Shown here: positions 56,824-64,000 of the stretch, piece after piece
How positions within the stretch are numbered: the first letter of the stretch is position 1
Layout: the number at the start of each line of letters is the position of its first letter
Position numbers and translations under genes: made by a program
DNA from: Methylobacterium brachiatum
Lineage (GTDB): Bacteria; Pseudomonadota; Alphaproteobacteria; Rhizobiales; Beijerinckiaceae
DNA: 64,000 nucleotides
Reading direction: 5' to 3'
NCBI RefSeq assembly: GCF_020523825.1
Contig: NZ_JAJALK010000003.1
Coordinates: 434,001 to 498,000 of the forward strand
Notes under the pieces: model-generated
Told to the model about the DNA's origin: nothing
Seen by the model: only the letters and a program-made list of their open reading frames with translations
Database searches by the model: none

Positions 56824-57642
56824 CTACTCGGCAACCGCCTCGGCGGTGTGGACCGAGCCCGCATCGGTGAGGATCGAATCGGCCGCCGCCTGGGCGAGCA
56901 GGGCGTAGCCGCCATCGGCCATGTGGAGGCCGTCCGAGGCGAAGAGCTGCTTGGCGGTGAGTTTTCCCTCGCGGACCCAGCCATACATCAGGTCGGCCCG
57001 GCGGATCACCGGCACGTCGAGCTCAGCCCCGATGGAGCGCACGGCGTCCCGGAACCGCGAGGAGCCGGGCGTCGAATCGAGCTTCGGGCACCATTGCGGC
57101 TCCATCAGCACCACGTCGATGCCGGCTTCCCGGATCCGACGGATGGCCGCGGCGGTGGCGTCGCGGAAATGGTCGAGCGAGACACCGCGCAGCGGGTCGT
57201 TGCTGCCGGTCTGCCAGATGACGAGCTGCGGCTCGGCCGCGATCACGTCGCGGTCCAGGCGCTTGAGCATATCGTCGACATGCTCGCCGCCGATGCCCCG
57301 GTTGATCACCGTGACATCCATGCCGCGCAGCTTCTTGCGCAGGTCGACCTGCAGGCGGGACGGGTAGGAGTTGGCCGGGCTCGAGGCGCCGATGCCCTCC
57401 GTGGAGGACGAGCCGAAGGCCACGATCTTGAGCGGCGCGCCGATGGCGATCTGCCGGGCGACATGTGGCAGGTCGGGGCTCTCGCTGAGATCGATGCCGA
57501 GCAGGTCGAGCGAATCGGGCAGCAGATCCGCGTAGGCGAGCACCGCGGTGGGCACCATCAGCAGGCCGCACAGAATCAACACATCCCGGAGCCGCTTACG
57601 GCGCGGCTTGGCGGGACTGAAAGATGTCGGATTCTGGGACAC
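56824..57642 (-). CDS. SGNH/GDSL-family hydrolase with N-terminal membrane anchor
   Basis: A 272-residue protein with one N-terminal hydrophobic segment ([21 protein letters not shown]). An SGNH domain follows: block I Ser in [12 protein letters not shown], block II Gly in [13 protein letters not shown], block III Asn in [11 protein letters not shown] and block V Asp/His in [16 protein letters not shown]. It is probably a periplasmic esterase or acyl-hydrolase acting on polysaccharide or lipid. GTG at 57642 is preferred; a TTG at 57681 would add 13 residues. It precedes hslV on the same strand. Confidence 0.85.
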   Translation of the reverse strand: MSQNPTSFSPAKPRRKRLRDVLILCGLLMVPTAVLAYADLLPDSLDLLGIDLSESPDLPHVARQIAIGAPLKIVAFGSSSTEGIGASSPANSYPSRLQVDLRKKLRGMDVTVINRGIGGEHVDDMLKRLDRDVIAAEPQLVIWQTGSNDPLRGVSLDHFRDATAAAIRRIREAGIDVVLMEPQWCPKLDSTPGSSRFRDAVRSIGAELDVPVIRRADLMYGWVREGKLTAKQLFASDGLHMADGGYALLAQAAADSILTDAGSVHTAEAVAE

Positions 57643-57765
57643 GGGACCGATTGCTCCGCCGCTCGTAAACGACAGATACAATCTGACACAGGGACTTGAA
57701 AAGAGCGGTTCCGCCGGTCCCTTGAAGGCAAAGTGAATTCGTAACGCAAAATTAACAGCGGACGA

Positions 57766-57787
57766 CCGCGCGGCCGGAACCGCGCGG
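57766..57787 (-). terminator. Possible terminator hairpin after the cupredoxin-like gene
   Basis: CCGCGCGG-CCGGAA-CCGCGCGG is a strong hairpin 25 bp past the stop of the minus-strand gene at 57812. The U-rich run (TTAATTTT) follows only after about 10 bases, so it is a weak candidate. Confidence 0.35.
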
Positions 57788-57811
57788 CGTCATCGGTGGG
57801 CGGGTTCGGTT

Positions 57812-58261
57812 TTAGCCGGCCGGCGGGGACAGAACCATTTTGCCGACGAACGGCGCGTCCTGCTTGTTGTTCGCGGCGCAGCCGTAGCTGTGCTCGCCGG
57901 CATCGAGGGTGCGCAGCTTGAGCGTGCCGCGGCCATTGGCCTTCACGGTGTAGCCCTTCTCGCTCATGACGTGGACGAGATCGCCGTCGGCGTGCAGCAG
58001 GTGGCCCTGCTCGAACTGGCCTTCCGCGGTGATCGTCACCGGCACGTTGGCCTGGCTGACGACCTGCAGCATCACGTTGGTGTTGGCCGGCAGGCGGATC
58101 TCGGCGGGCGCGCAGACCGGCTTGCCGTCCTGCAGGGTGATGGTCAGCTCGACCGGCGGCAGGGCGTCGCTCGACGGCTTGCCGAGTTGCGGGTTGTCGG
58201 CGGCGCCCGCCGAACCGGCGAGCAGCGTGGCCATGGCGGCGGCGATGAGGGTGTTGCGCAA
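57812..58261 (-). CDS. Exported cupredoxin-like protein
   Basis: A 149-residue protein with a signal peptide (starting LRNTLIAAAMATLLAGSAGA). The mature part is beta-rich: VELTITLQDGKPVCAPAEIRLPANTNVMLQV, TITAEGQFEQGHLLHADGDLVHVM and TLDAGEHSYGCAANN. This pattern matches single-domain cupredoxin-like sequences with a late Tyr-Gly-Cys, but a complete copper site (His, Cys, His, Met) is not evident, so metal binding is uncertain. TTG at 58261 is used because it gives a full signal peptide; an ATG at 58234 would cut it. Confidence 0.65.
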   Translation of the reverse strand: MRNTLIAAAMATLLAGSAGAADNPQLGKPSSDALPPVELTITLQDGKPVCAPAEIRLPANTNVMLQVVSQANVPVTITAEGQFEQGHLLHADGDLVHVMSEKGYTVKANGRGTLKLRTLDAGEHSYGCAANNKQDAPFVGKMVLSPPAG

Positions 58262-58595
58262 GGCTGGGGTTCTCCACCGTCTCCCGCGACTCGAGCATCG
58301 TCCCGAAAGGGGGTGTGCCCTCTTTCGGGACGATGCCCTCGGTGCCCGGGTGTCTCCCCGGCAATGACGCCGCCGGACCACAGTTCCGGAGCGCGACGCC
58401 GTGGCTCAGACCGGGGGGTCGTCGTCGCGGGGACAGCGAAACCTGACGTTTTATTGCCGATGCCGCTCACCGGGACCGCATTCGGCACGATCGATGCGTT
58501 GGGTCGGCACGGATCCCCGAGAGGGCGGCGGAGATCCTGGTCCGGGATGTCGAGCGCGATGTCCGAACCGGCTGCAGGCCTCGGTGAGCCGTCCC
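58262..58595. other. Gene-free divergent region with a repeat
   Basis: This 334-bp stretch separates the minus-strand cupredoxin-like gene from the plus-strand glycosyltransferase. It holds the hairpin at 58296-58335. The rest shows no frame with family-like sequence and no recognisable RNA; promoters for both genes are expected here. Confidence 0.5.
58296..58335. repeat. 14-bp-arm palindromic repeat upstream of the cupredoxin-like gene
   Basis: CATCGTCCCGAAAG and CTTTCGGGACGATG are perfect 14-bp arms with a 12-bp loop. Palindromes built around TCCCGAAA/TTTCGGGA are frequent dispersed repeats in Hyphomicrobiales as I recall them. It is a different family from the CCCTCTCCC repeat. Confidence 0.75.
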
Positions 58596-59822
58596 ATGGT
58601 CGCCCGCTTGCGCATCGCAATCCTCACGCACTCGACCAATCCCCGCGGCGGCGTGGTCCATGCCCTGGCGCTCGGCGAGGCCCTGTGCGGCCTTGGCCAC
58701 GAGGCGGTGGTCCACGCACCCGATCCGACCGGCCGCGGTTTCTTCCGGGACGCGCGCTGCCCGGTCGTATCGGTGGCGGCCAAGCCGGTCGCCGAGCCGA
58801 CGGTGGCGCTGGTCCGCTCCAGAATCGCCGACTACCTGTCGCATTTCTCGACCCCGGCAGCCTGCGATTTCGACGTCTTCCACGCCCATTGCGGGATCAG
58901 CGGCAACGCCCTCGCGACGCTGACCCGCCGGCGGCTGATCCCCGGCTTCGTCCGCACGGTCCATCACATCGACACGCTTCCGGACCCGCAGCTCAGCCAG
59001 TGGCAGGACCGGGCCATCCTCGATGCCGGGCGGCTGCTCTGCGTCAGCCGGGCCTGGGCCGCCGCCATCGCGGCGGAATACGGCGCCCAGGCCGAGGTGG
59101 TCGGGAACGGCGTGGACGGAGCCGTGTATACGCCCGAGCCGGCCCCCGGCGATCCCGAGCTGCGCGACCGTCTCGGGCTCGGGACCGGGCCGGTCTTCCT
59201 CAGCGTCGGCGGGTTCGAGGCCCGCAAGAACACGCTGGCGATCATCGAGGCCTTCGCGCGCCTGCGCGGCCGGATCCCCGACGCCCAGCTCGTCGTGGCC
59301 GGCGGCGTCTCGCTTCTCGACCATGCCGGCTACGAGGCCCGGTGCTGCGCCGCGCTGGAGCGCGAGGGTCTGGAAGTCGGCCCGGGCAAGCCCGTGATCC
59401 GGACCGGGCCGATCGCCCAGCGCGACATGCCCGGTCTCTACCGGATCGCCGACACGCTGGTCTTTCCCTCGCTGAGCGAGGGCTACGGGTTGTGCGTGCT
59501 GGAGGCGATGGCTTGCGGCACGCCGGTCATCGTGTCGGCGCGCCCGCCCTTCACCGAGTACCTCGCCCCCGGGGAGGCGCTCGCGGTCGAGCCCGACGAA
59601 CCGGACGCCATCGCGGATGCGATGCAGGCGAGCCTGGACCCGTCCCGGCGCGTCCGCCTGCGGGTCGCCGGCTTCGAGGTCGCCCGCGCCCATGCCTGGG
59701 AGGCCTGCGCGGCCCGACATCTGCCGACCTACGCATCCCTGGTTCCGGGACCCGCGCCGGTGGCGGCGATCGCCACGGGATCCGGCGCCTGGAACACCAC
59801 ACGGATCCCCGGCGATGCCTGA
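58596..59822 (+). CDS. Glycosyltransferase of the MSMEG_0565 family
   Basis: A 408-residue GT-B (GT4-type) enzyme. RIAILTHSTNPRGGVVHALALGEALCGLGHEAVVHAPD starts it; DVFHAHCGISGNAL, VRTVHHIDTLPDP and VGNGVDGAVYTP form the acceptor side. VFLSVGGFEARKN, FPSLSEGYGLCVLEAMACGTPVI (the ExxxxxxxE donor motif) complete the donor domain. The sequence is a close match to what I know of the MSMEG_0565 family, part of a nitrogen-starvation gene cluster. The next gene encodes the MSMEG_0570 partner. Start at ATG 58596. Confidence 0.88.
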   Translation: MVARLRIAILTHSTNPRGGVVHALALGEALCGLGHEAVVHAPDPTGRGFFRDARCPVVSVAAKPVAEPTVALVRSRIADYLSHFSTPAACDFDVFHAHCGISGNALATLTRRRLIPGFVRTVHHIDTLPDPQLSQWQDRAILDAGRLLCVSRAWAAAIAAEYGAQAEVVGNGVDGAVYTPEPAPGDPELRDRLGLGTGPVFLSVGGFEARKNTLAIIEAFARLRGRIPDAQLVVAGGVSLLDHAGYEARCCAALEREGLEVGPGKPVIRTGPIAQRDMPGLYRIADTLVFPSLSEGYGLCVLEAMACGTPVIVSARPPFTEYLAPGEALAVEPDEPDAIADAMQASLDPSRRVRLRVAGFEVARAHAWEACAARHLPTYASLVPGPAPVAAIATGSGAWNTTRIPGDA

Positions 59823-60093
59823 GATGCGCTTCCACATCCGCTGGCCGGATGGCAGCCGCGAGGCCTGCTACTCGCCGTCCCTGGTGATCAAGGACCACCT
59901 CGCTGTCGGACAGGATTACGCCCTCGACGAGTTTCTGGCGCTGACCCGCCTCGCCCTCGGCAGTGCCAGCGCGCGGGTGCAGGAGCGCTACGGCTTTCCC
60001 TGCGGGCGGGCCGAGGCGCAGCTCGCCCGGATCGAGGAGAGCGCCCGACGCCAGGAGCCGGGCACCGTGCATATCGAGGCGTTCGAGGAGTAA
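59815..60093 (+). CDS. MSMEG_0570-family nitrogen starvation response protein
   Basis: A 92-residue protein. MRFHIRWPDGSREACYSPSLVIKDHL, LDEFLALTRLALGSASARVQERYGFPC and AQLARIEESA are the family pattern. It is a short soluble protein of unknown function induced by nitrogen limitation in mycobacteria. It overlaps the glycosyltransferase end by 8 bp if the ATG at 59815 is used; an ATG at 59824 is an alternative. The wider cluster (radical SAM, nitrilase, flavin oxidase) is not here. Confidence 0.85.
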   Translation: MPEMRFHIRWPDGSREACYSPSLVIKDHLAVGQDYALDEFLALTRLALGSASARVQERYGFPCGRAEAQLARIEESARRQEPGTVHIEAFEE

Positions 60094-60203
60094 GGAGGCG
60101 GCCGGGCCCGGGCCATGCCGATCCGTGGCGAACCGACACAGCGCAAGTCCCGGATCCGGTGGCGTTGTCCTGACATGCACGCCGATCGAGCCAGGCACAC
60201 CCG

Positions 60204-60503
60204 ATGATGATCCGGATCGCCGCGGCCGCCCTGATGGTCGCGGCTCCCGCCGCGGCGCAGACGCGCCCGTCGAGCACCACCATGACCTGTCGGCAGGCGG
60301 CCGGGCTGGTCCAGGCCCGTGGCGCAATCGTGCTCGGGACCGGCGGCCAGAACTACGACCGTTTCGTGCGGGACCGGTCGTTCTGCGAAATCACCGAGAT
60401 CGCCCGGCGCGCCTTCCGGCCGACCCGGGACAACCCGGCCTGCCTGATCGGATACACCTGCTACGAGCCCGGCATCGGCGACTGGCCGGGCGAGGGCTAC
60501 TAG
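60204..60503 (+). CDS. Small exported 4-Cys hypothetical protein
   Basis: A 99-residue protein with a signal peptide (MMIRIAAAALMVAAPAAAQ). The mature part has four cysteines (MTCRQAAGLV, SFCEITE, PACLIGYTCYEP), presumably two disulfides. ARGAIVLGTGGQNYDRFV and YTCYEPG recall a small secreted family I have seen in Methylobacterium and Bradyrhizobium. No function known. Convergent with selB. Confidence 0.7.
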   Translation: MMIRIAAAALMVAAPAAAQTRPSSTTMTCRQAAGLVQARGAIVLGTGGQNYDRFVRDRSFCEITEIARRAFRPTRDNPACLIGYTCYEPGIGDWPGEGY

Positions 60504-60519
60504 CCCTGGTATCGGCGGC

Positions 60520-62433
60520 TCAACGCCTGCCCGGCTCCAGATCGACGATCACCCGCCGGTCGCCGGTCCGGCGGCTGAAGCCGACGGCGTCGAGATGTTC
60601 GAGGAGCGGGATCGAGAATTTCCGTGAGATTCCCAGGGCGGCGCCGGCCTCCCGGGCCAGAAAGCCGGTCTCGGGGGTCGTGGCGTTCGGGAACGCCTCC
60701 GCGAGCCGCGTCCGGGCGACCGCCACCGCCTCCCGGTGGAACAGCACCGCCCGGCGCTGAACCCGGTCAATCGCGCGGATGACCGTTCCGGCCCCGATCA
60801 GATAGGTCAGCGCCTCGCGCCTTCGGACATCGCGGCCCACCGCCTCGCTCTCGTCGGGCGGGTTGAGGCCGGCCCGGCGGAACAGCTGCTCGAGCTTGCG
60901 CGCCGTGTCGCTCTCGTTGCGGGCCGGGTCGAAATCGGACCGGCGCCACAGCGCGCCGGCCTGGACCGTGCCGCCGGTCGCAGCCAGGTCGCGCAGCACC
61001 AATCCGGTCAGGGGCTCGGGCAGCGACAGGAGCTTTGCGAGGCGCTCGAGCGCGATGCCGTGCTCCATCGGGTTGTCCCGGTGATGCGCGGACAGGGCCG
61101 TCAGCGCCGCGGTGCGCAGCGACGCGAAGGCCGGGGCCCCGATGAACCGGTCGCCGACCTCCCGGGCGCCCGATGCGGCGAGCATCTGCCGGGCCCGCTC
61201 GAGGCCGGTGCCGGCCGCGCGGGCGAGGTCGGGCAGCGTCGCGCCGGCCGCACCGGCCTGGACCAGGCGAACCGCCACGGCATCGGACGGCTTGCCCGTC
61301 GCCAGCGCGTTGAGGTCCGCGAGCACCCGGGCATCGTGCCGCCGCCGACGGCGGCTCGCCGGATCGAGCACCCGGCCGCCCGCCACCGTGGCGGGCGGCG
61401 AGTCGAGACGCAGCACGAAAGGCTCGCGGGCCGGCACGGTGACCGGTTCGGCGAGGTGCAGCTGCGCCGGCGCGGTCGCGCCCGGTTCCAGTGCATCGCG
61501 GTCGAGGAGGCGCAGCCGGGCCTCGACTTCGGTGGTGCCGAACAGGAGCCGGCAGGCGCTCCCGCCCGCGAGCGGCGCGTCCGCGCTCGACGCGGCGGTG
61601 AGCGCGACGTCGAGCCATTGCGACGGGGCGAGGAGGCCCGGCACCGTAAGCGCGTCGCCGCGGGCGATCTCGTCGAGGCCGACGCCGCGCAGGGCCACCG
61701 CCGTCCGCCGGCCGGGCTCGGCGCGCTCGACCGGGCGGCCGTGGATCTGGAGGCTGCGCACCACGGCGCTGCGGCCGCCGGGCACGATCTCCAGCGTGTC
61801 GCCGACCGCCAGCGTCCCCCGCCGCAGCGTGCCGGTCACCACCGTGCCGAAGCCCGGCCGGGTAAAGACCCGGTCGACCGGCAGGTAGGGGAACCCGTCA
61901 TCGACCCGCGGCTCCGCCTCCGCCAGCAGGGCGGCGAGGGCCTGGCCGAGGTCCGGGATCCCGGCGCCGGTGAGGGTCGAGGTGGCGATCACCGGCGGCG
62001 TCTCGAGCCCGGCGCGGGCTGCGGCGGCGGCGATCTCGGCGGCGCGCGCCGTGATCGTGGCGGGGGTGGCGAGATCGGATTTCGTCAGCGCCAGCACGCC
62101 CCGGCGGACGCCGATCAGCCGGGCGATCTCCAGATGCTCGACCGTCTGCGGCTTGATGCCTTCGTTGGCGTCGACCGCCAGCAGCACGGCGCTCATGCCG
62201 GTGGCGCCGGAGACCATGGCGCGAACGAATCGCTCGTGGCCGGGCAGGTCGACCAGGTCGATCTCGCCCTGCTCGGAGGCCAGCAGCGCGAAGCCGGGGA
62301 CGATCGAGACGCCACGGTCCCGCTCCTCCTTCAGCCGATCCGTCTCGACTCCCGTGAGCGCCCGGACCAGGGCCGTCTTGCCGTGATCCACATGCCCGAT
62401 CACACCGACCAGAAGTGTCTTCAAGGGAGCCAC
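60520..62433 (-). CDS. selB: Selenocysteine-specific elongation factor SelB
   Basis: A 637-residue factor. GTPase G1 is GHVDHGKTALVRALTG, then DLVDLPGHERFVRAMVSGATG and LTKSDLATP; beta-barrel domains II and III follow, and the last 250 residues form the winged-helix tandem that binds the SECIS hairpin. It carries Sec-tRNA to UGA codons. GTG at 62433 is preferred, with a TTG at 62424 nine bases later as an alternative. selA and tRNA-Sec are not seen in the window, though selB normally sits beside selA. Confidence 0.93.
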   Translation of the reverse strand: MAPLKTLLVGVIGHVDHGKTALVRALTGVETDRLKEERDRGVSIVPGFALLASEQGEIDLVDLPGHERFVRAMVSGATGMSAVLLAVDANEGIKPQTVEHLEIARLIGVRRGVLALTKSDLATPATITARAAEIAAAAARAGLETPPVIATSTLTGAGIPDLGQALAALLAEAEPRVDDGFPYLPVDRVFTRPGFGTVVTGTLRRGTLAVGDTLEIVPGGRSAVVRSLQIHGRPVERAEPGRRTAVALRGVGLDEIARGDALTVPGLLAPSQWLDVALTAASSADAPLAGGSACRLLFGTTEVEARLRLLDRDALEPGATAPAQLHLAEPVTVPAREPFVLRLDSPPATVAGGRVLDPASRRRRRHDARVLADLNALATGKPSDAVAVRLVQAGAAGATLPDLARAAGTGLERARQMLAASGAREVGDRFIGAPAFASLRTAALTALSAHHRDNPMEHGIALERLAKLLSLPEPLTGLVLRDLAATGGTVQAGALWRRSDFDPARNESDTARKLEQLFRRAGLNPPDESEAVGRDVRRREALTYLIGAGTVIRAIDRVQRRAVLFHREAVAVARTRLAEAFPNATTPETGFLAREAGAALGISRKFSIPLLEHLDAVGFSRRTGDRRVIVDLEPGRR

Positions 62434-62804
62434 CGACCCGACGATCTCCGCGGCGCAACCGTCCACGCGGGGCGCACCGCTCTCACAGTGAGGGATTCCG
62501 TCTACCTGGCACCGCGTCGCGCCGTTCGCCGCCGAGCGGGCGGGGCCGAAGCACAGGAGGCAGATCAATTGTGGACAATCGGTTTTGCCACGGCCTCCCG
62601 GTTTGGGAAAGCGCAAATTTGGAGCGCTTCGAGATCCGCACCCGGGCCCGGGCCGGGCGCCCCGGCGCGGCCTGAGGCCCGATTTCCGCCCGCCCGCGAT
62701 TGCAACGCCGCGAGGGCCCGGCCTAGACCGATTATCGTGACGCTCGGATGCAACCCGGTGGGCGCTCCGCCGAGTTAAGAACCGGACGTTTCGAAGAGGA
62801 GAGC
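62434..62804. other. Gene-free stretch between selB and the CYTH-CHAD gene
   Basis: This 371-bp divergent region contains no frame with family-like sequence. I looked for a selenocysteine tRNA on both strands and did not find a cloverleaf with a UCA anticodon. The 5' half is GC-rich; around 62560-62640 it is less so and probably holds promoters for both genes. Confidence 0.5.
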
Positions 62805-64000
62805 ATGAGCGAGACCGATAGCCACGCCGTGGCAGACCCCCGCGAGATCGAGCTGAAGCTCGATTGCGCAGGTTCCGACCTGACCGCGCTGGCGGCCCAT
62901 CCGCGGCTCCAGGGGGCCGAAAGCGCCGAGCCCGAGCTCCTCGTCAGCACCTATTACGACACGCCGAATCAGGACCTTCGCGCCGCCGGGCTCACCCTGC
63001 GGGTGCGCAATCAGGGCGGCCGGCACATCCAGACCGTGAAGGCCGGGCAGGGCGGCGTCGGCCTGTTCGATCGGTCCGAGTGGGAGACCGAGATCGCGGG
63101 CGAGACGCCCGATCCGGCGGCCTGGGCCGACACCGCGGCCGAGAAGGTGCTGCGCAAGGCGGATGCGCCGCTGGAGCGCCTGTTCTCCACGATGATCACC
63201 CGCCGGGTGATCCCGGTCCGGCAGGGTGAGTCGCGGATTCTCGTGACCCTGGACGAGGGACGGGTCGAGAGCCCGACCGGCGCTTCGCCCATCTGCGAGG
63301 TCGAGCTCGAGATCGCCGAGGGCGAGCCGGCCGACCTGTTCGCCCTGGCCCAGACGCTCGCCGAGACCGTGCCGCTGCGCCTGAGCGCCACCGCCAAGAG
63401 CAGCCGCGGCTTCGCCCTGATCGATGGCACCGGCCCGTCCGTGGTCAAGGCCGAGCCGGTCGAATTGCCCGACGATGCGAGCGCCGGCGAGGTGTTCCGC
63501 CGGGTGGCGCGCGCGTGCCTGCGCCATATGCGGCTCAACGAGACCGCCTTCCTCGCGAGCCATGCCCCGGAGGCCCTGCACCAGATGCGCGTGTCGCTGC
63601 GGCGGCTGCGTTCGGCGCTGTCGCTGTTCGCCCCGATCCTGGAGAGCGACCCGCGCGCGATCAGCTTCGGCGACGAGATCAAGCGCGTCACCGAGCCCTT
63701 CGGTCACGCCCGCAACCTCGACGTGTTCCTCAGCCAGACGCTGCCGCGCCTGGCCAAGGAACGCCCGGGCGACGCGGATCTGGACGCGTTGCGGGATCTG
63801 GCCGAGACCGAGCGCGCCAAAGCCTACGATTCCGTGCTGGCGACCCTGGAAAGCCCGCAATGGCGCGGGCTGATCATCGACTTCGCCGGCTGGATCGAGG
63901 CCGGCGCCTGGGCCAGGCAGGAGGCCGCCGCCGAGGACGGCCGAGCCTTTGCGGCCCATGTCCTCGACCGCGCCCGCGAGCGCCTGAAGAAGCGTGGCCG
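62805..64000 (+). CDS. CYTH and CHAD domain protein (inorganic triphosphatase-like), 3' end cut by window edge
   Basis: The visible 398 residues hold an N-terminal CYTH domain: EIELKLD (ExExK, residues 14-18), STYYDTPN, LTLRVRNQGG, QTVKAG, WETEI and ICEVELEIAEG are the metal and triphosphate-binding motifs. A CHAD domain starts at about 225 (RVARACLRHMRLNETAFL and EALHQMRVSLRRLRSAL). Such YgiF-like proteins hydrolyse tripolyphosphate or bind polyphosphate granules. The ATG has a GAGGAG site. The C-terminus is beyond the window. Confidence 0.9.
   Translation, partial: MSETDSHAVADPREIELKLDCAGSDLTALAAHPRLQGAESAEPELLVSTYYDTPNQDLRAAGLTLRVRNQGGRHIQTVKAGQGGVGLFDRSEWETEIAGETPDPAAWADTAAEKVLRKADAPLERLFSTMITRRVIPVRQGESRILVTLDEGRVESPTGASPICEVELEIAEGEPADLFALAQTLAETVPLRLSATAKSSRGFALIDGTGPSVVKAEPVELPDDASAGEVFRRVARACLRHMRLNETAFLASHAPEALHQMRVSLRRLRSALSLFAPILESDPRAISFGDEIKRVTEPFGHARNLDVFLSQTLPRLAKERPGDADLDALRDLAETERAKAYDSVLATLESPQWRGLIIDFAGWIEAGAWARQEAAAEDGRAFAAHVLDRARERLKKRG

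Noticed and set aside
62434..62804. Possible selenocysteine tRNA beside selB
   Set aside because: No cloverleaf with a UCA anticodon and T-loop GTTCGA could be found on either strand.

Overview
The window is GC-rich, densely packed chromosomal DNA from an alphaproteobacterium. The ChvG/ChvI pair followed by a short HprK and a mannose-type EIIA, the aerobic (CobG/CobN) cobalamin route and a short secreted 4-Cys protein all point to the Hyphomicrobiales. Methylobacterium or a close relative is the best guess, but this is inferred from gene content only. I see no tRNA, rRNA, insertion sequence, prophage or CRISPR array. Most of the window is ordinary core genome.

Layout. 0-1.4 kb: a divergent zinc locus (znuC-like ATPase, running off the left edge, and zur) with a candidate Zur operator between them. 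1.4-4.6 kb: a polyprenyl-phosphate sugar phosphotransferase for exopolysaccharide, an IsdG/HmuQ-like heme-degrading monooxygenase and an XRE regulator. 4.6-20.3 kb: a long cobalamin cluster, almost all on the minus strand. A cobalamin riboswitch precedes cbtB-cbtA, a DUF1636 protein, cobW, a Uma2 gene, cobN, cobG, cobH, cobI, a VapBC toxin-antitoxin pair, cobJ, cobL, cobE, cobM and cobB; cobK is embedded on the opposite strand. It covers the corrin-ring steps from precorrin-2 to the diamide plus cobalt uptake and insertion. cobA, cobF, cobST and the late genes are not in the window.

20.5-30 kb: a DUF4424 secreted protein, a discoidin-like/fucosyltransferase-like protein, an S10-type carboxypeptidase, holC, pyrG, secG, an NTF2-like protein, ppk2 and tpiA. 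30-38 kb: a plus-strand run ppiD-trpE-trpG-trpD-trpC-moaC-moeA. 38-45 kb: a multi-membrane GT-C-like protein divergent from an FAD-dependent UGM/PPOX-like oxidoreductase, a PQQ-type sugar dehydrogenase with its small cytochrome c, and lepA. 45-50.4 kb: a HugZ-like heme oxygenase and the chvI-chvG-hprK-ptsM operon. 50.4-57.6 kb: an EamA exporter, hslU, a SulP anion transporter, a chemoreceptor, hslV and an SGNH hydrolase, all minus strand. 57.8-64 kb: a cupredoxin-like secreted protein, a pair from the MSMEG_0565/0570 nitrogen-starvation cluster, a small secreted protein, selB and a CYTH-CHAD protein cut by the right edge.

The most unusual signal is a family of short palindromic repeats (arms CCCTCTCCC/GGGAGAGGG). 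They sit in frame inside cobG and cobN and once in an intergenic region, so they add low-complexity peptide insertions to two essential cobalamin enzymes without breaking them. Other points of note are a VapBC module inside the cob operon, overlapping divergent starts of cobL and cobK, separation of hslU from hslV, and a discoidin-like domain fused to a fucosyltransferase-like fold.
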